In this document: piece by piece, positions 27,530 through 37,697 of the stretch | Position numbering within the stretch: position 1 is the stretch's first letter | Layout of the letters: each line of letters starts with the position of its first letter | Assembly (NCBI GenBank): GCA_003212625.1 | Contig: QCPI01000006.1 | Coordinates: forward strand, 1 to 55,616 | Origin: Prochlorococcus sp. AG-436-J02 | GTDB lineage: Bacteria > Cyanobacteriota > Cyanobacteriia > PCC-6307 > Cyanobiaceae | Direction of reading: 5' to 3' | Length of the DNA stretch: 55,616 bases | Position numbers and translations under genes: made by a program | The notes under the pieces: generated by a model | Told to the model about the DNA's origin: nothing | The model's input: the letters and a program-made list of their open reading frames with translations, nothing else | Database searches by the model: none

Positions 27530-29153
27530 TTGCTTTTTCGCATGCTCTTTTTGCTATTGCCATCATTGTTAGTGTTGGGCTTTGCCAAGAAGAAGTAGGC
27601 CAGCAAGCTCCATCGACTACCAGTACGTTCGAGCATTCCCACAGACGATTCCATTTATCTACAACACTTTTTTCTTTATTATTTCCCATAGGTGCGCCTC
27701 CTACTTCATGAATGTAATACCCAGGAGGTGGAGCTTCATTTTTAATCGCCACAGATTTATTTAAAATTTGTTTTGCTAATGGAATGTTTAGCATTTCATG
27801 AACCGGGTAAATAGTTCCATTCCCATAATTGATAATTAGTTCAATAACTCTGTTCATTTCTTTTACCATTTTTTTTTCATTCTCACGCCAAATAATTGAT
27901 ATGTGTGGGATAGAAATATCATATTTATCTGAGCTTTTGGAAAGAGTCACTTTGTTTTCGTTATTTGCTAGGACCTCTCCATGTCCAATTAGGAATCCCA
28001 TTTTTGTATCTTTATGTTTTTTAAGTAAATCTGGAGGCTCAAATCGATCGATTCCTCCCCAGATTCCATATCCTCCTAGAAAGTTATTTGTATTTGATCG
28101 ATTTCTACCCATAGGGATAAAGAAACTACCAGCTCCTGACAATGATTGTTTATTGTTTATTTTTGATAAATCATTCAAATCACGATCAGTAGGTATAGTA
28201 AAAAATCTACTTGTTGAGATATGATCCATTAGGTTCATTCCTAATATTTGTGAGGGCTCTATTAAACCATTAGAGTTATGTTTTTCCTCTGAACTTAGAA
28301 GAAAACGAATTGTTTGGATTGTAGACGAACATAATATAATTAATTTACTTTCTAGTTCAATTCTATCTCCATTATTTCTATTAACTATTATAATACCTCT
28401 CGCTGTTTTTCTATCCTTATTTAAGACTAGCTTTTCTGCAATATGGTCTGAAAGTATTTCTACTTTACCTAACCTAACTGCTTCTTTTAATGTACTTCCT
28501 AAACTACTATATTTGGGCCATTTTGTTTTATCTGCGTTGGGGCCAAAACCTCTTGAATGTATAAAAGGAATATTTAAATTATCTTTTAAATTTGATGCAA
28601 ATCTTCTCTCACTTTCTGTAAATGGAATATTACCAATATATTCACCATCAGGAAGTTGACTTAGTTCATCTTTATTGCCATAGATTTTCAGGAATTTCTC
28701 TATCTCTGAATAATGTGTCTCAAGATCTTTATAATTAATAGGCCATTCTAGGTTATATTCTTTATCTTTTGATGCTTCAAAATCCTCCTTACTTAACCTT
28801 AAGGTTATCCCTCCCCAAGTAAGGCTTCTTCCTCCAACTTGATTTCCCTGTGTCCACATGAATGGAGCCTTAGGAGGAAAACTATAAGGATTTGCTTCCT
28901 TGTCTGCGTACAATAATGGATTTGATTTCCAAAAACCTGGATGCTGTGGTTGATTTTGATATTTGCCAGTTGCAACCCCTATTAGTCTTCTTATCGTATT
29001 ACAAGGTTCTGTTCCGATTGCTTCTTTAATTTCAAGTTTAGGACCTCTTTCAATAACCAATGTTCTGATTCCAGCTTTTGCCATTGTTAATGCTGCCATC
29101 CCCCCGGTTGCTCCAGAACCAATAATTATGACTTCATAAGGCTTATTAATCAT
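27510..29153 (-). CDS. GMC-family FAD oxidoreductase
   Basis: Flavin-dependent alcohol or sugar oxidoreductase of the glucose-methanol-choline family, 547 residues. FAD Rossmann motif GSGATGG at 12-18, ERGP acidic end of strand 2, the GNQVGGRSLTWGG segment near 103-115, and the C-terminal catalytic block HEVGGAPMG followed by VVDGACWPTSS and PTLTMMAIAKRA. The active-site His is HEVGG. No signal peptide, so probably cytosolic or membrane-associated. Similar GMC proteins are common in picocyanobacteria with unknown substrates. Stands alone on the minus strand. Confidence 0.92.
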   Translation of the reverse strand: MINKPYEVIIIGSGATGGMAALTMAKAGIRTLVIERGPKLEIKEAIGTEPCNTIRRLIGVATGKYQNQPQHPGFWKSNPLLYADKEANPYSFPPKAPFMWTQGNQVGGRSLTWGGITLRLSKEDFEASKDKEYNLEWPINYKDLETHYSEIEKFLKIYGNKDELSQLPDGEYIGNIPFTESERRFASNLKDNLNIPFIHSRGFGPNADKTKWPKYSSLGSTLKEAVRLGKVEILSDHIAEKLVLNKDRKTARGIIIVNRNNGDRIELESKLIILCSSTIQTIRFLLSSEEKHNSNGLIEPSQILGMNLMDHISTSRFFTIPTDRDLNDLSKINNKQSLSGAGSFFIPMGRNRSNTNNFLGGYGIWGGIDRFEPPDLLKKHKDTKMGFLIGHGEVLANNENKVTLSKSSDKYDISIPHISIIWRENEKKMVKEMNRVIELIINYGNGTIYPVHEMLNIPLAKQILNKSVAIKNEAPPPGYYIHEVGGAPMGNNKEKSVVDKWNRLWECSNVLVVDGACWPTSSWQSPTLTMMAIAKRACEKAITDLKG

Positions 29154-29514
29154 TTCAGAAATTTGGTTATTTCAAACTTAGTATATTAAGTGGATTATTT
29201 TATACATATTAAATTATAACATTACTTTCTATGTAGTTATAAAAAGTTTCATTTATATATTAAATATTCATAGTTTAATTTTTATCTTATTAATTTATAA
29301 TGAGCTGATTCTTCATTTGAATGAATTGGTTTATAGTATTATTTAGATTAGTTTAGGCTAACAATAATCATTGTTTGATCAGATATACATCAATTTATCT
29401 TTTTATAGAAGTTTAAATCTGTAAATGTTTTGATCTAATTAATATAAAATCTAAAATTGAACGCCTAAGCCAGTTTTGAATTAAAATATAAGGATTGATT
29501 GCTATTAGAATGTT
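29154..29514. other. AT-rich intergenic region before the pentapeptide gene
   Basis: 361 bases, no gene-like frame. A small inverted repeat AACAAT-AATC-ATTGTT lies at 29360-29375, about 140 bases before the ATG. Nothing else stands out. Confidence 0.35.
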
Positions 29515-29988
29515 ATGTTTCAAAGACTTATTATTTTTTTAGGAGCGATTTTAATTTTCTTGTATTCTTTGCCAGCCTTAGCCGCTTTGGATTATGGAAA
29601 GCAAACCTTAATAGGCTCCGATTTTTCAAATTCTGACTTAAAAGGAGCAACTTTTTATTTAAGTGATCTTCAAGGTTCTAATTTCTCCGGGAGCGATCTA
29701 CAAGGAGCTAGTTTTTTCGATGCAAAGCTTAAAGATGTTGATTTAAGTGATACAAATATGAAAGATGTCACTATGGACTCAGCTATTCTTGATGGAGTGA
29801 ATTTATCTAATAGTATTTTAGAAGGAGCTTTTGCTTATAATACTCAATTTGAAAATGTCATTATTAATGGCGCTGATTTTACAGATGTATTGATATCAAA
29901 TGATGCAAGGATTAAACTTTGCGATAATGCAAACGGTACAAATACATCTACAAATAGAAAAACCATTGAAACATTGGAATGTTTATAA
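29515..29988 (+). CDS. Exported pentapeptide-repeat protein
   Basis: Begins with a signal peptide (FQRLIIFLGAILIFLYSLPALA, cleavage likely after ALA near residue 23), so it should enter the thylakoid lumen or periplasm. The mature part is a run of about fifteen A(D/N)LXX-type pentapeptides (SDFSN SDLKG ATFYL SDLQG SNFSG and so on), forming a right-handed quadrilateral beta helix. A C-terminal tail carries two Cys (KLCDN and LECL) that could form a disulfide in the lumen. 157 residues, like chloroplast lumenal TL17-type proteins. Function not known. Confidence 0.88.
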   Translation: MFQRLIIFLGAILIFLYSLPALAALDYGKQTLIGSDFSNSDLKGATFYLSDLQGSNFSGSDLQGASFFDAKLKDVDLSDTNMKDVTMDSAILDGVNLSNSILEGAFAYNTQFENVIINGADFTDVLISNDARIKLCDNANGTNTSTNRKTIETLECL

Positions 29989-30938
29989 GATCTTTTAATA
30001 TGTTTATTTTATAATCTTTGGTATAGTTCTATATTAAAATTTTCCTTAAAAATTAATAGATTATGTTTAATCATTTCTAAAGCTTATCTCTTTCAAAAGT
30101 TTTAGTTATTTCTTTAAGAAAATCTACAATTTGAACATTGGTATAACCTAGTTCAGTCCTTAATCCTTTACATGAAGAAGTGATTTCTTTCCAGATATCT
30201 GCTCTGATGATTGCTTCTCGGTCTTTTAAATAACGTTCTCCTTTCATTTTGATTGGTTTGGTTCTTAATAGATTTTCGGTCTTTTAAACCATTATGGTTG
30301 GGAAAAGCATATTTGGCTAGTGAATTATTTAATGATAAACACTCTTGATTAATTTAGCCAATTGGACATAAATACCTTATATAAGCTTTATTAAAGAAAT
30401 AAACATATATCATAGCAGAATTTAAAAAATTTGATTATATTCTTAGTTTATTTTTTTTTCCATTATATTTCAAACCTTTTATATAATTCTTTCTTAAATT
30501 AATTTAGTATTAGCTTGTGAATCTTCTCTATTTATATTCCTGCTTTAAATAACCTCACAGTAATTTTTATTGACGGACGTTAATGAAAAGAAAAGTATAT
30601 AAACAATTCTAGTTAATTAAGTCAAATTTTAAAATACAACTAAATAATATTTAATTGTGTTTTATATTTTTGTGGTAGTATTAACAGCTATAAAAATATT
30701 AAATTAATATTAGAAATAATTTCCTCTTTTTCTATATTTAATGCTTATCAAGGAGGCTCTAAATTTTTTTTACTTAGATATTCAATTATTTTAGAGTAAG
30801 CTATATTGTTGTCTACTTTGTGAAATATTATTTAGATAATTATAGTTACTTATATTTTCTATAGTAATCGATATTCATTTTTATTCCTGGATATTTGTGA
30901 TCATTGTTGCTAGCCTATTTATATCTTAGAAATCTCTA
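29989..30938. other. Long low-density region with one small ORF
   Basis: About 950 bases, very AT-rich. The only plausible gene is a 56-codon minus-strand ORF at 30077-30247. A 13-base string TCGGTCTTTTAAA occurs twice, once inside that ORF and once about 55 bases later. An AAGGAGG at about 30750 has no gene after it (the frame stops at 17 codons). I see no RNA gene. Confidence 0.4.
30077..30247 (-). CDS. Small ORF, 56 aa, unknown
   Basis: Minus-strand frame from ATG at 30247 to TAG at 30077-30079. The product starts MKGERYLKDREAIIRADIWK, is charged, helical and soluble, with one Cys and a middle TELGYTNVQIVDFLKEI that looks like the helix-turn-helix-sized motifs of small regulators. Balanced amino acid use, unlike a chance AT-rich frame. 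Function unknown. Confidence 0.45.
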   Translation of the reverse strand: MKGERYLKDREAIIRADIWKEITSSCKGLRTELGYTNVQIVDFLKEITKTFERDKL

Positions 30939-32810
30939 ATGAATTTTGGAAGAAATAGATTTCAGATTAATCTTTTACGGAACTATGACTTAAAAGTCCT
31001 TTTATATATATCTCTTTCGGGCCTAATACTTTTTTTTTGGGGCTTAGGTGAATCTGGCTTGATTGACGAAACACCAGCCAAATTTGCAGCAGCAGCTCGT
31101 TCAATGACTCTTACTGGTAATTGGCTCACCCCTATAGCTAATGGAATCCCTCGCTTTGATAAACCGCCATTAATTTATTGGCTTATGGGTCTAATGTATT
31201 CAATCCCTAATCAATCTTCATGGGATGAATTGGGCTCTTTGTCTGCCAGATTTCCCTCGGCAATTTCTTCTCTTTTGTTGATGATTGTATTGGGAGATAC
31301 CTTAATGCGTTGGCCCCAAAATAAAACAAATTTTCCAAACAGAACTGCGCTTGTAACTGCTTTATCTTTTGCTCTTTCTCCTTTTGTAATGATATGGAGT
31401 CGTATAGCAGTCTCTGATGCGTTGCTTTGCGGCACTTTAGGAATTTCTATGATTTTTCAATGGCGTTGTTATGTAAAACCTTCTCATAATTCTTGGGTTT
31501 ATGCTTGGATAATTCTTGGTTTAGGTGTTCTTGCTAAAGGACCTGTGGCAATTGTATTGATGTCGTTTTCATTACTTTTATTTGGAATTTTTCAAAGAGA
31601 TTTAGGACGATTGATATGTGTTTTGAAGCCTGGCTATGGAATATGTATTACCTTGCTAATAAGTGCACCATGGTTTTTAGCTGAATATTTAATTGAAGGT
31701 AATATATTTCTACAAAGTTTTTTTGGTTATCATAACTTTCAACGTTTCACTAGTGTTGTTAATTCACATCAAGAACATATATTCTTCTATTTATTAATGC
31801 TTGTCATAGCATCTCTTCCTTTCTCTCCTTTATTAATTTTAGGGATTTTTAATGGTGCAATTGAAATAAAAGATAATTTAATTAAAGGTAATATTAAACC
31901 TTCAGAGTCATTATTGATTTTTTCAATAGCCTGGCTTCTCGCTGTCTTTTTGTTTTTCACAATCTCCGGGACAAAACTTCCAAGTTATTGGCTTCCAGCA
32001 ACACCAGCGGCAGCAATTATTATTGGTCAGACTGAAAGTTTTAAGATTAATAAACTAAAATTTTCAGTTTCAATTTTTAATATTTTATGGAACCTTACAA
32101 TATTAATTATATTTTTAATTTCCATAGTGATTCTATTCCCATTATTTAATTCAGATAATAGCCTTTTGGCAATAATAAATGATAATGAAATGAAAAGCCT
32201 TTCAACTGATTTGGTTGAGAGTGGGATCCTTTTACGAGGTGGAATATGTTTATTATTTTCATGCCTAATTGGGGTCTTTTCACAAATTCACTCTAGAATT
32301 AGTTTATTAAATTTACAAATACCAATACTTATATTTAATTTTTCAACTTTTATTCCATTATTTGGATTGGCAGACTTTCATAGACAGTATTCTTTAAGAG
32401 AGGCTTCTGAGGTAATTGTTAATCTAAAGAAAACGAATGAATCTATAGCTATGGTTGGAATAAAGAAGCCTTCTGTTCATTTTTATACGAATTCTATTAT
32501 TCTATATGAGTCTAACAGTATTAATAATGTAGTTAATTTATCTGAGAGATTAGCTCAAGAAAAAAGAATTGGTTGGGAGGGAAGTGTATTAGGGAAAATT
32601 CCTGGATCAGAAACTGTCCTGGTTTTGATTGATAATGATACTTCTGAACTTTATCATTGGAAGATCTTGAACCCAATTGAATTAGGTAGATTTGGAATTT
32701 ATAATTTATGGAGGGTCGATAGATTAAAATTGGATAAGGTTGCTAATACATTTAAAAATGATTTTAACGCTATATCGGATTGGCGAAACTATAACCCTGA
32801 GAGATATTAA
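30939..32810 (+). CDS. GT39/ArnT-like membrane glycosyltransferase
   Basis: Large integral membrane protein of the dolichyl-phosphate-mannose/ArnT superfamily, which transfers a sugar from a polyprenyl-phosphate donor to lipid A, protein or other acceptors on the outer face of the inner membrane. Seen: first helix then the catalytic loop GESGLIDETPAKFAAAARSM with the acidic pair, GIPRFDKPPLIYWLM, and SRIAVSDALLCG; about eleven or twelve helices to residue 480, then a C-terminal soluble domain. 623 residues. Stands alone after a 950-base gap. Acceptor unknown. Confidence 0.87.
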   Translation: MNFGRNRFQINLLRNYDLKVLLYISLSGLILFFWGLGESGLIDETPAKFAAAARSMTLTGNWLTPIANGIPRFDKPPLIYWLMGLMYSIPNQSSWDELGSLSARFPSAISSLLLMIVLGDTLMRWPQNKTNFPNRTALVTALSFALSPFVMIWSRIAVSDALLCGTLGISMIFQWRCYVKPSHNSWVYAWIILGLGVLAKGPVAIVLMSFSLLLFGIFQRDLGRLICVLKPGYGICITLLISAPWFLAEYLIEGNIFLQSFFGYHNFQRFTSVVNSHQEHIFFYLLMLVIASLPFSPLLILGIFNGAIEIKDNLIKGNIKPSESLLIFSIAWLLAVFLFFTISGTKLPSYWLPATPAAAIIIGQTESFKINKLKFSVSIFNILWNLTILIIFLISIVILFPLFNSDNSLLAIINDNEMKSLSTDLVESGILLRGGICLLFSCLIGVFSQIHSRISLLNLQIPILIFNFSTFIPLFGLADFHRQYSLREASEVIVNLKKTNESIAMVGIKKPSVHFYTNSIILYESNSINNVVNLSERLAQEKRIGWEGSVLGKIPGSETVLVLIDNDTSELYHWKILNPIELGRFGIYNLWRVDRLKLDKVANTFKNDFNAISDWRNYNPERY

Positions 32811-33296
32811 TTCTTAAATTATATATCTCGATAAGATTAATAAAATTCTTTATTGTTATCTTACTTATAAATATTTAAGATTGATTTTCTAAGATAATGT
32901 AGGTAATGATTTTATATAAATTTTAGTAAAAATCAGACAAAATCTAATGTGCTTGGAATATCATTCTAAAATATTCTTTTATGAAACTTTTTAATAGATA
33001 TTTTATGAAATAAAAATATCACAATAACAAATACTAGAAAAACCTAATCATTGGAAATAATTAACTACTATTATATAATTTAAATCCTTTATCTTTTCTG
33101 ATATTTGTTAAGGTTGATTTATTATAAGGTTCTAAGACATAGTTTTGATTTCAACTAGTGATATATTCACTTAGTTTTTTGTTATTCGAGGAAGTTTATT
33201 TTGATTTTGTACAAAACTCTTCTAATATAAGGGCTTATTTATCATATTGTAGGGGCATAAGTATGATTTAATTCCTCCATGCTCCGCTATTAAAAA
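32811..33296. other. Intergenic region before tRNA-Ser
   Basis: 486 bases, extremely AT-rich, with no frame above about 25 codons and no hairpin that I trust. It forms the 3' flank of tRNA-Ser (transcribed leftward), so it may hold that gene's terminator, but no clear stem plus T run is visible. Confidence 0.35.
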
Positions 33297-33383
33297 CGGA
33301 GAGTGGGGGATTCGAACCCCCGATGGAGTTGCCCCCATGCTAGTTTTCAAGACTAGAGCCATAAACCACTCGACCAACTCTCC
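33297..33383 (-). tRNA. tRNA-Ser (anticodon TGA)
   Basis: 87-base class II tRNA read on the minus strand. Acceptor stem GGAGAGT pairs with ACTCTCC, discriminator G. The anticodon arm CTAGT-CTTGAAA-ACTAG carries TGA, decoding UCN codons. A long variable arm (CATGGGGGCAACTCCATC region) and the T arm GGGGGTTCGAATCCCCC are intact. No encoded CCA. It is flanked on both sides by several hundred non-coding bases and two glycan-type genes, the setting in which islands often insert. Confidence 0.95.
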
Positions 33384-33913
33384 ACTTCAAATTTTACATC
33401 ATTAGCCTGAAGAAAAATCAAGATATCACTTTAATTTTTTGTTGATTTGAAAATTATGTTGATAAATCGACTGCTGGACCTTCAAAGAGTATTTTCTAAT
33501 CTTCCAGTTTAAGAGATTTTTCTCAACGGAATGCCTGCTGTAACTCAAGCCCCGAAGCGATTTATGCATAGGTAAATTAATCCTTATCTCCAAAAAGATC
33601 AATCTCGTTTTAAAGATGTGAAACTATAATAGTAGTTATGTATTCTCCAATAAAGAACATTCTTGCAGGGTTTCGAAATTCTATTGTTTCATAAAAAATA
33701 CGCAATTATCAAATGGAAATAGGTAGCCACTCTTTTTCTTAAAAAAAACATAAAGTCAAGAGATAAAATTTACTAAATTAAATATGAATCACTCTAGTCC
33801 CCCAATATTGGATGGTGCTAAAGGTATATTTCTCTCGTATCAAGAAAATGAAAGGATATATCCTAACAAGATGAACTTGTGATTGCTTAATAAAGCATAT
33901 GCAAAAAATAAAG
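33384..33913. other. Intergenic region between tRNA-Ser and the methyltransferase
   Basis: 530 bases. Short frames only: 18 codons from about 33452, 14 codons (MPAVTQAPKRFMHR) from about 33531, and 32 codons from ATG at 33784 (MNHSSPPILDGAKG...). These may be remnants of decayed genes. The right end is one arm of a long hairpin (33894-33935). Confidence 0.35.
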
Positions 33914-33935
33914 TTAATTATTTTTTGCATATGCT
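33894..33935. repeat. Perfect 18-bp inverted repeat overlapping a gene end
   Basis: AGCATATGCAAAAAATAA (33894-33911), six-base loop AGTTAA, TTATTTTTTGCATATGCT (33918-33935). The right arm covers the last codons of the methyltransferase. The A/T-rich base of each arm gives a T run on both strands, so it could act as a bidirectional terminator, though the arms are longer than usual. Confidence 0.75.
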
Positions 33936-34783
33936 GCAACTATTTTTGTACCTAGTCTTGTTGCATTTAGAAAAAAATTGGTTTGATTTTTTAAGTATCT
34001 CAAAATAGGCCTTTCTGAAGCTAATTCCTGAATAATTTGTGATTTCCTTTCTAGATTATTATCATTATTATTATAACCTTTTCTCTGTAAATAAATTATT
34101 ATCGCTGCCATACTAATTCCCTCTGTGTAACTAAATAGCTTCCTGAACCCGCATCTTTCCATGGTTTTATTTAATGTCTTTGTTGAAAAATAACATAAGT
34201 GTTCTGGATAGCATAAATATTCCCAATCTTTTTTAAAAAGTCTTCTTTCTAATGCAGAGAAGTTAGGTGTAGTGATAAATATTATTCCATTTTTAGAAAG
34301 TAGCTTTTTGAAATGATTTAAACATTTAACTTGTTCATTTATATGTTCAATGATCTCTGTGAATATTATTGTGTCAACTAATAAGTCTTTTTTTAGTTCT
34401 GGATATAGTCCGAGCCCTACTATTTCATGTCCTTTTTCTTCCGCAATCTTGGTTAGCCTTTCATTGAATTCAGTTGCATATGTTTTACATCCGAAAGATT
34501 TGAATTGATCTAAGTAAAGCCCATCACCACATCCAATATCTAATACATTGACTGGTTTATTTAGGGAGAAAACTCTCTTTGATATGTTACTAACCTTTTT
34601 AATAGTTGCTTCTGGATGTTTATTATCTAAATAATTATACTTTGAGTAAGTATCTTCAAGTTCCTGAGAAGTTGGTTTTTTATTTGAATATATTAATGAA
34701 CAATTTAAGCATTTGCATAGGAAATCTTTTTCATAACCTTTTAAAATCTTAGGCTTTTCACTTTGGCATACTGGACATCTCAT
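33914..34783 (-). CDS. SAM methyltransferase with N-terminal zinc ribbon
   Basis: Class I methyltransferase of the Methyltransf_23 type often found in surface-polysaccharide clusters. N-terminal zinc ribbon: CPVC at 3-6 and CKCLNC near 23-28. Motif I VLDIGCGDGLYL near 79-90, post-I acidic ATEFN, motif IV FTEIIEHI, and a GIIFITTPNFSALERR strand-loop; a helical C-terminal tail follows. 289 residues. The 3' end lies inside a perfect inverted repeat. It sits between the tRNA-Ser gene and a second GT39-like gene, both on glycan-type ground; acceptor unknown. Confidence 0.85.
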   Translation of the reverse strand: MRCPVCQSEKPKILKGYEKDFLCKCLNCSLIYSNKKPTSQELEDTYSKYNYLDNKHPEATIKKVSNISKRVFSLNKPVNVLDIGCGDGLYLDQFKSFGCKTYATEFNERLTKIAEEKGHEIVGLGLYPELKKDLLVDTIIFTEIIEHINEQVKCLNHFKKLLSKNGIIFITTPNFSALERRLFKKDWEYLCYPEHLCYFSTKTLNKTMERCGFRKLFSYTEGISMAAIIIYLQRKGYNNNDNNLERKSQIIQELASERPILRYLKNQTNFFLNATRLGTKIVAAYAKNN

Positions 34784-35615
34784 GCAAAATCTTCTTAAAA
34801 AAATTTAGTTAGCTGAGTATAGTGTATATGATAAAGGAAATGATGAGATAATAAGAAAATATAAATACTCAATTGTTTCTTTAATTGTAGGCAGTGAAAG
34901 AATTATTTTTATTTAGAAGAGAAAATTCGTCTATAAAAAAGATTTATTATGATCATTCTTTAGCTATTTTTGAGTATGTGTATTGGTATTGATAAAATTA
35001 CTCGAAAAGGTAACTATCAACTTTAACTAAATAAACCCAACAACTGAGATCTAATTTCGTGAAAACAATTAGAGTAGTTGTTATGTTTTAGAATGAGTTT
35101 TTTCATACAAAGTACAACCGTCCTTTACTGTTGTTTCTAGCTTGTTAGAAATTTTAGTTAAGTCATTTTTGTTTATGGTGAATATAATCTTTTAGGACAG
35201 TAGAATTTTGTTTCCCCAATGGCTAAAGCCTTGGTTCATTATTTTATCTTGATAGATATATGATTTTTATAAATTTAAGTTAGACATATCAAATAAAGAT
35301 GAGATGCCTTAGCCAAGGATTAATTCTATTGGTTTGAAAGACATCAAGCTAAAAAATTCAAGTAGATTGCATTTTGATGAGACTATGGAAATCCTTCAAA
35401 AGCTTATTAATGACTATAGTTTGTTGCTAGATTGAAAGTTTCATTCTAGAAAAATCAATCCAGTTTTCGATGGAATGTATTGGATAATTAAGACCATGGT
35501 GATTGCTTGTGATGAAGCCTTTTAAGTAAACTAAGGAGGTATAGATTAGGGGAACTAAGTTTTATTTTGTTCTTTTCTAAGGCATGATGATTTGAATACT
35601 TGATAAAGTAATTGC
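34784..35615. other. Long non-coding region with possible gene remnants
   Basis: 832 bases without an intact gene. Two short open stretches look protein-like: GTG-started 32 codons at 34894-34992 (KELFLFRRENSS...) and an open run ending near 35434 reading IGLKDIKLKNSSRLHFDETM and on to a stop, with no proper start. They may be relics of a decayed gene. No RNA gene or terminator recognised. Confidence 0.4.
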
Positions 35616-37697
35616 ATGATTTTCTTCAAAAAGAAAGAATTTGCTAATGCTAAGTATTGGTTAATAATATCTTTCTTCTGGCTTTCTGCGACGTTATTTG
35701 ACCGTGTTTGGTGGAATTTTTATACCAAAGGAATTCCCTCTTGGGATCAAGCTGATTATTTAAATAGTGCGTTAGATCATGGGCGATCATTAGGCGTTTT
35801 ACAAGGAGGCGAGTGGCAAGGTTTTGAGTCCATGCTTGATCTATCTCCTAAAATCCCTCCATTTGCTTCGATTGTTAATGGCTTCTTGATGACTTTTACA
35901 GGTGAATTACCTATTAATGCTGCTTGGAGCCTGAGCTTTTGGCATGCGCTTCTTGTCTTTAGTGTTGCTGGTTGGTGTCTGCTTATTAATGGACAAAAAC
36001 TTGGTTATATAAGTGTTTTTATTTTGATTTTTTCTCCGGCATTATTAAATCTTCGGACTAATTATGTTTTGGAGATGCCATTAATTTCATTAACAACTTT
36101 TTCTTTATGGCAGTTAGGAGAATGGATTGATCTGAATAAGGGAGGGAAGTATAAAACATTGTTTTTTGCTTTTTTTGCTTCTTCTTTAGCTCTATTAGTT
36201 AAGCAAAGTGCTTTAATTGCTCTTTTCCCAGGTTTGATTCTGGCTGCAGTAATTGGATTTAAAAGATCTGAAATAAAACCCATTCAGATTTTTATAGGAT
36301 TTCTGATCATATTTTTTATGATCTTCCCATGGTTAAGTCATAATTGGATTCTAACAATTGGTGGTACCAAGAGAGCAGTAATTGAATCAGCAGTTAATGA
36401 GGGAGATCCTTCTATCTTAACTTTTGAAAATTGGTTTTGGTATTTTAAATTATTACCAAAACAGATTGGATTAAATTCTTTTATTATTGGTATTTCTGCT
36501 TGGATACTAAGATGTTTTACTTATAAGAAAAATAAAATATTAGATAATTATATTAATAATTTTCAGGTTAAATGGCTTATTTTTAATTTATTTTCCTGTT
36601 GGTTTCTTACTACTTTGGTACCTAATAAAGATCCAAGATATATAGCTGCAGCTATTCCTCTGCTCGTTATTCTTCTCTCTATAGGTTGGTTGTATTGGGT
36701 TGATTTACTGTTAATGATGCTCAAAAAAAATAAATACTATAGTACTCGAAATTTATTTTTATTATTTATACCTTTTACTGTTGTCTTTCAGGTGAAAGAT
36801 AAATTTAGTTTGAATAGACTGACGTCAACTAATTATAATCCTTTACAGAATATTATTAATGAAGTTAATCATTTGAATAAGAATAATGAGAAGAAAACAC
36901 TAATAGTAATACCTAGTACCCCCGACTTGAATCAACATAATACTTCTTTCTTCGGGAGAATAAATGGTGGCAATATTGTTGGTAGGCAGCTTGGTAAGAA
37001 TAAAAGAGAACTGTTACCTATGATGTCTTATTCTTCATTAATTCTTTTAGCAGAAGGAGATCAAGGCTCAGTTAGAAGCGTTTCAAGGGTTTTTGATGAA
37101 TCTATACGCAATAGTGATTATTTTGAGAATATAAAATATTTCCCTAGAGACAATGGAGATACTTATTCTCTTTGGCAGCGCACTAAATTTGCACCTCCTC
37201 CCGCTGATTTTTCAGAAAAGTTCCAAGTTATAGCAAGTGGACTGTCGTTAGGTCCTAAGGGTGTTAAGGATGTTTTTGATGAAATTGCAGTCCATCATAT
37301 GATTGATGGACATCTTGAGTATCAAGATAGTGTTAAGGAAAAAGCTAACAAAATTTTACTTGATAAACCTAATGATATCAATGCAAGATGGTCTTTGACA
37401 TTGCTAGCAATTTTGCAGAATAGACCAGAGGAAGCTGATAAGCATTTAGCTGTCTTAGAAGATTTAGAGACAGGTAATCCTTGGCCAAGTGTTTATAGAT
37501 CAATGGTTAACTTGATAAACTTAAAACCTTGGAAATCTTTTGAAATATCTAAGAAGGTTAAAAAACAATATAATAACAAAACCTTGATAGCATTAACTGA
37601 CATAAGTGGTTTTCTATCAGGTAGGCTCTGGCTTTACTCTCAAGCTAAATCTTCTTTAAATCTTGCAATTAAAGATATCGAAGATCAATTGAAGTAA
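35616..37697 (+). CDS. GT39-like multi-pass membrane protein with soluble C-terminal domain
   Basis: Integral membrane protein of the same general fold as GT39/GT83 glycosyltransferases: helix 1, then a periplasmic loop with acidic residues (SWDQADYLNSALDHGR), about ten to twelve helices to residue ~400 (for example SVFILIFSPALLNLRTNYVLEMPLIS), and a positively charged loop PNKDPRYIAAAIPLL typical of the sugar-donor site. The last ~200 residues are soluble and include TPR-like helices (NDINARWSLTLLAILQNRPEEADKHL). 693 residues. Acceptor and donor unknown; probably cell-envelope glycan or glycoprotein assembly. Confidence 0.78.
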   Translation: MIFFKKKEFANAKYWLIISFFWLSATLFDRVWWNFYTKGIPSWDQADYLNSALDHGRSLGVLQGGEWQGFESMLDLSPKIPPFASIVNGFLMTFTGELPINAAWSLSFWHALLVFSVAGWCLLINGQKLGYISVFILIFSPALLNLRTNYVLEMPLISLTTFSLWQLGEWIDLNKGGKYKTLFFAFFASSLALLVKQSALIALFPGLILAAVIGFKRSEIKPIQIFIGFLIIFFMIFPWLSHNWILTIGGTKRAVIESAVNEGDPSILTFENWFWYFKLLPKQIGLNSFIIGISAWILRCFTYKKNKILDNYINNFQVKWLIFNLFSCWFLTTLVPNKDPRYIAAAIPLLVILLSIGWLYWVDLLLMMLKKNKYYSTRNLFLLFIPFTVVFQVKDKFSLNRLTSTNYNPLQNIINEVNHLNKNNEKKTLIVIPSTPDLNQHNTSFFGRINGGNIVGRQLGKNKRELLPMMSYSSLILLAEGDQGSVRSVSRVFDESIRNSDYFENIKYFPRDNGDTYSLWQRTKFAPPPADFSEKFQVIASGLSLGPKGVKDVFDEIAVHHMIDGHLEYQDSVKEKANKILLDKPNDINARWSLTLLAILQNRPEEADKHLAVLEDLETGNPWPSVYRSMVNLINLKPWKSFEISKKVKKQYNNKTLIALTDISGFLSGRLWLYSQAKSSLNLAIKDIEDQLK

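Noticed and set aside
30741-30794. AAGGAGG preceded by ATG, suggesting a gene start
   Set aside because: The purine-rich string lies inside a 17-codon frame and nothing downstream is coded from it.
33531-33575. 14-codon frame MPAVTQAPKRFMHR
   Set aside because: Too short for a gene and without supporting context; at most a remnant.
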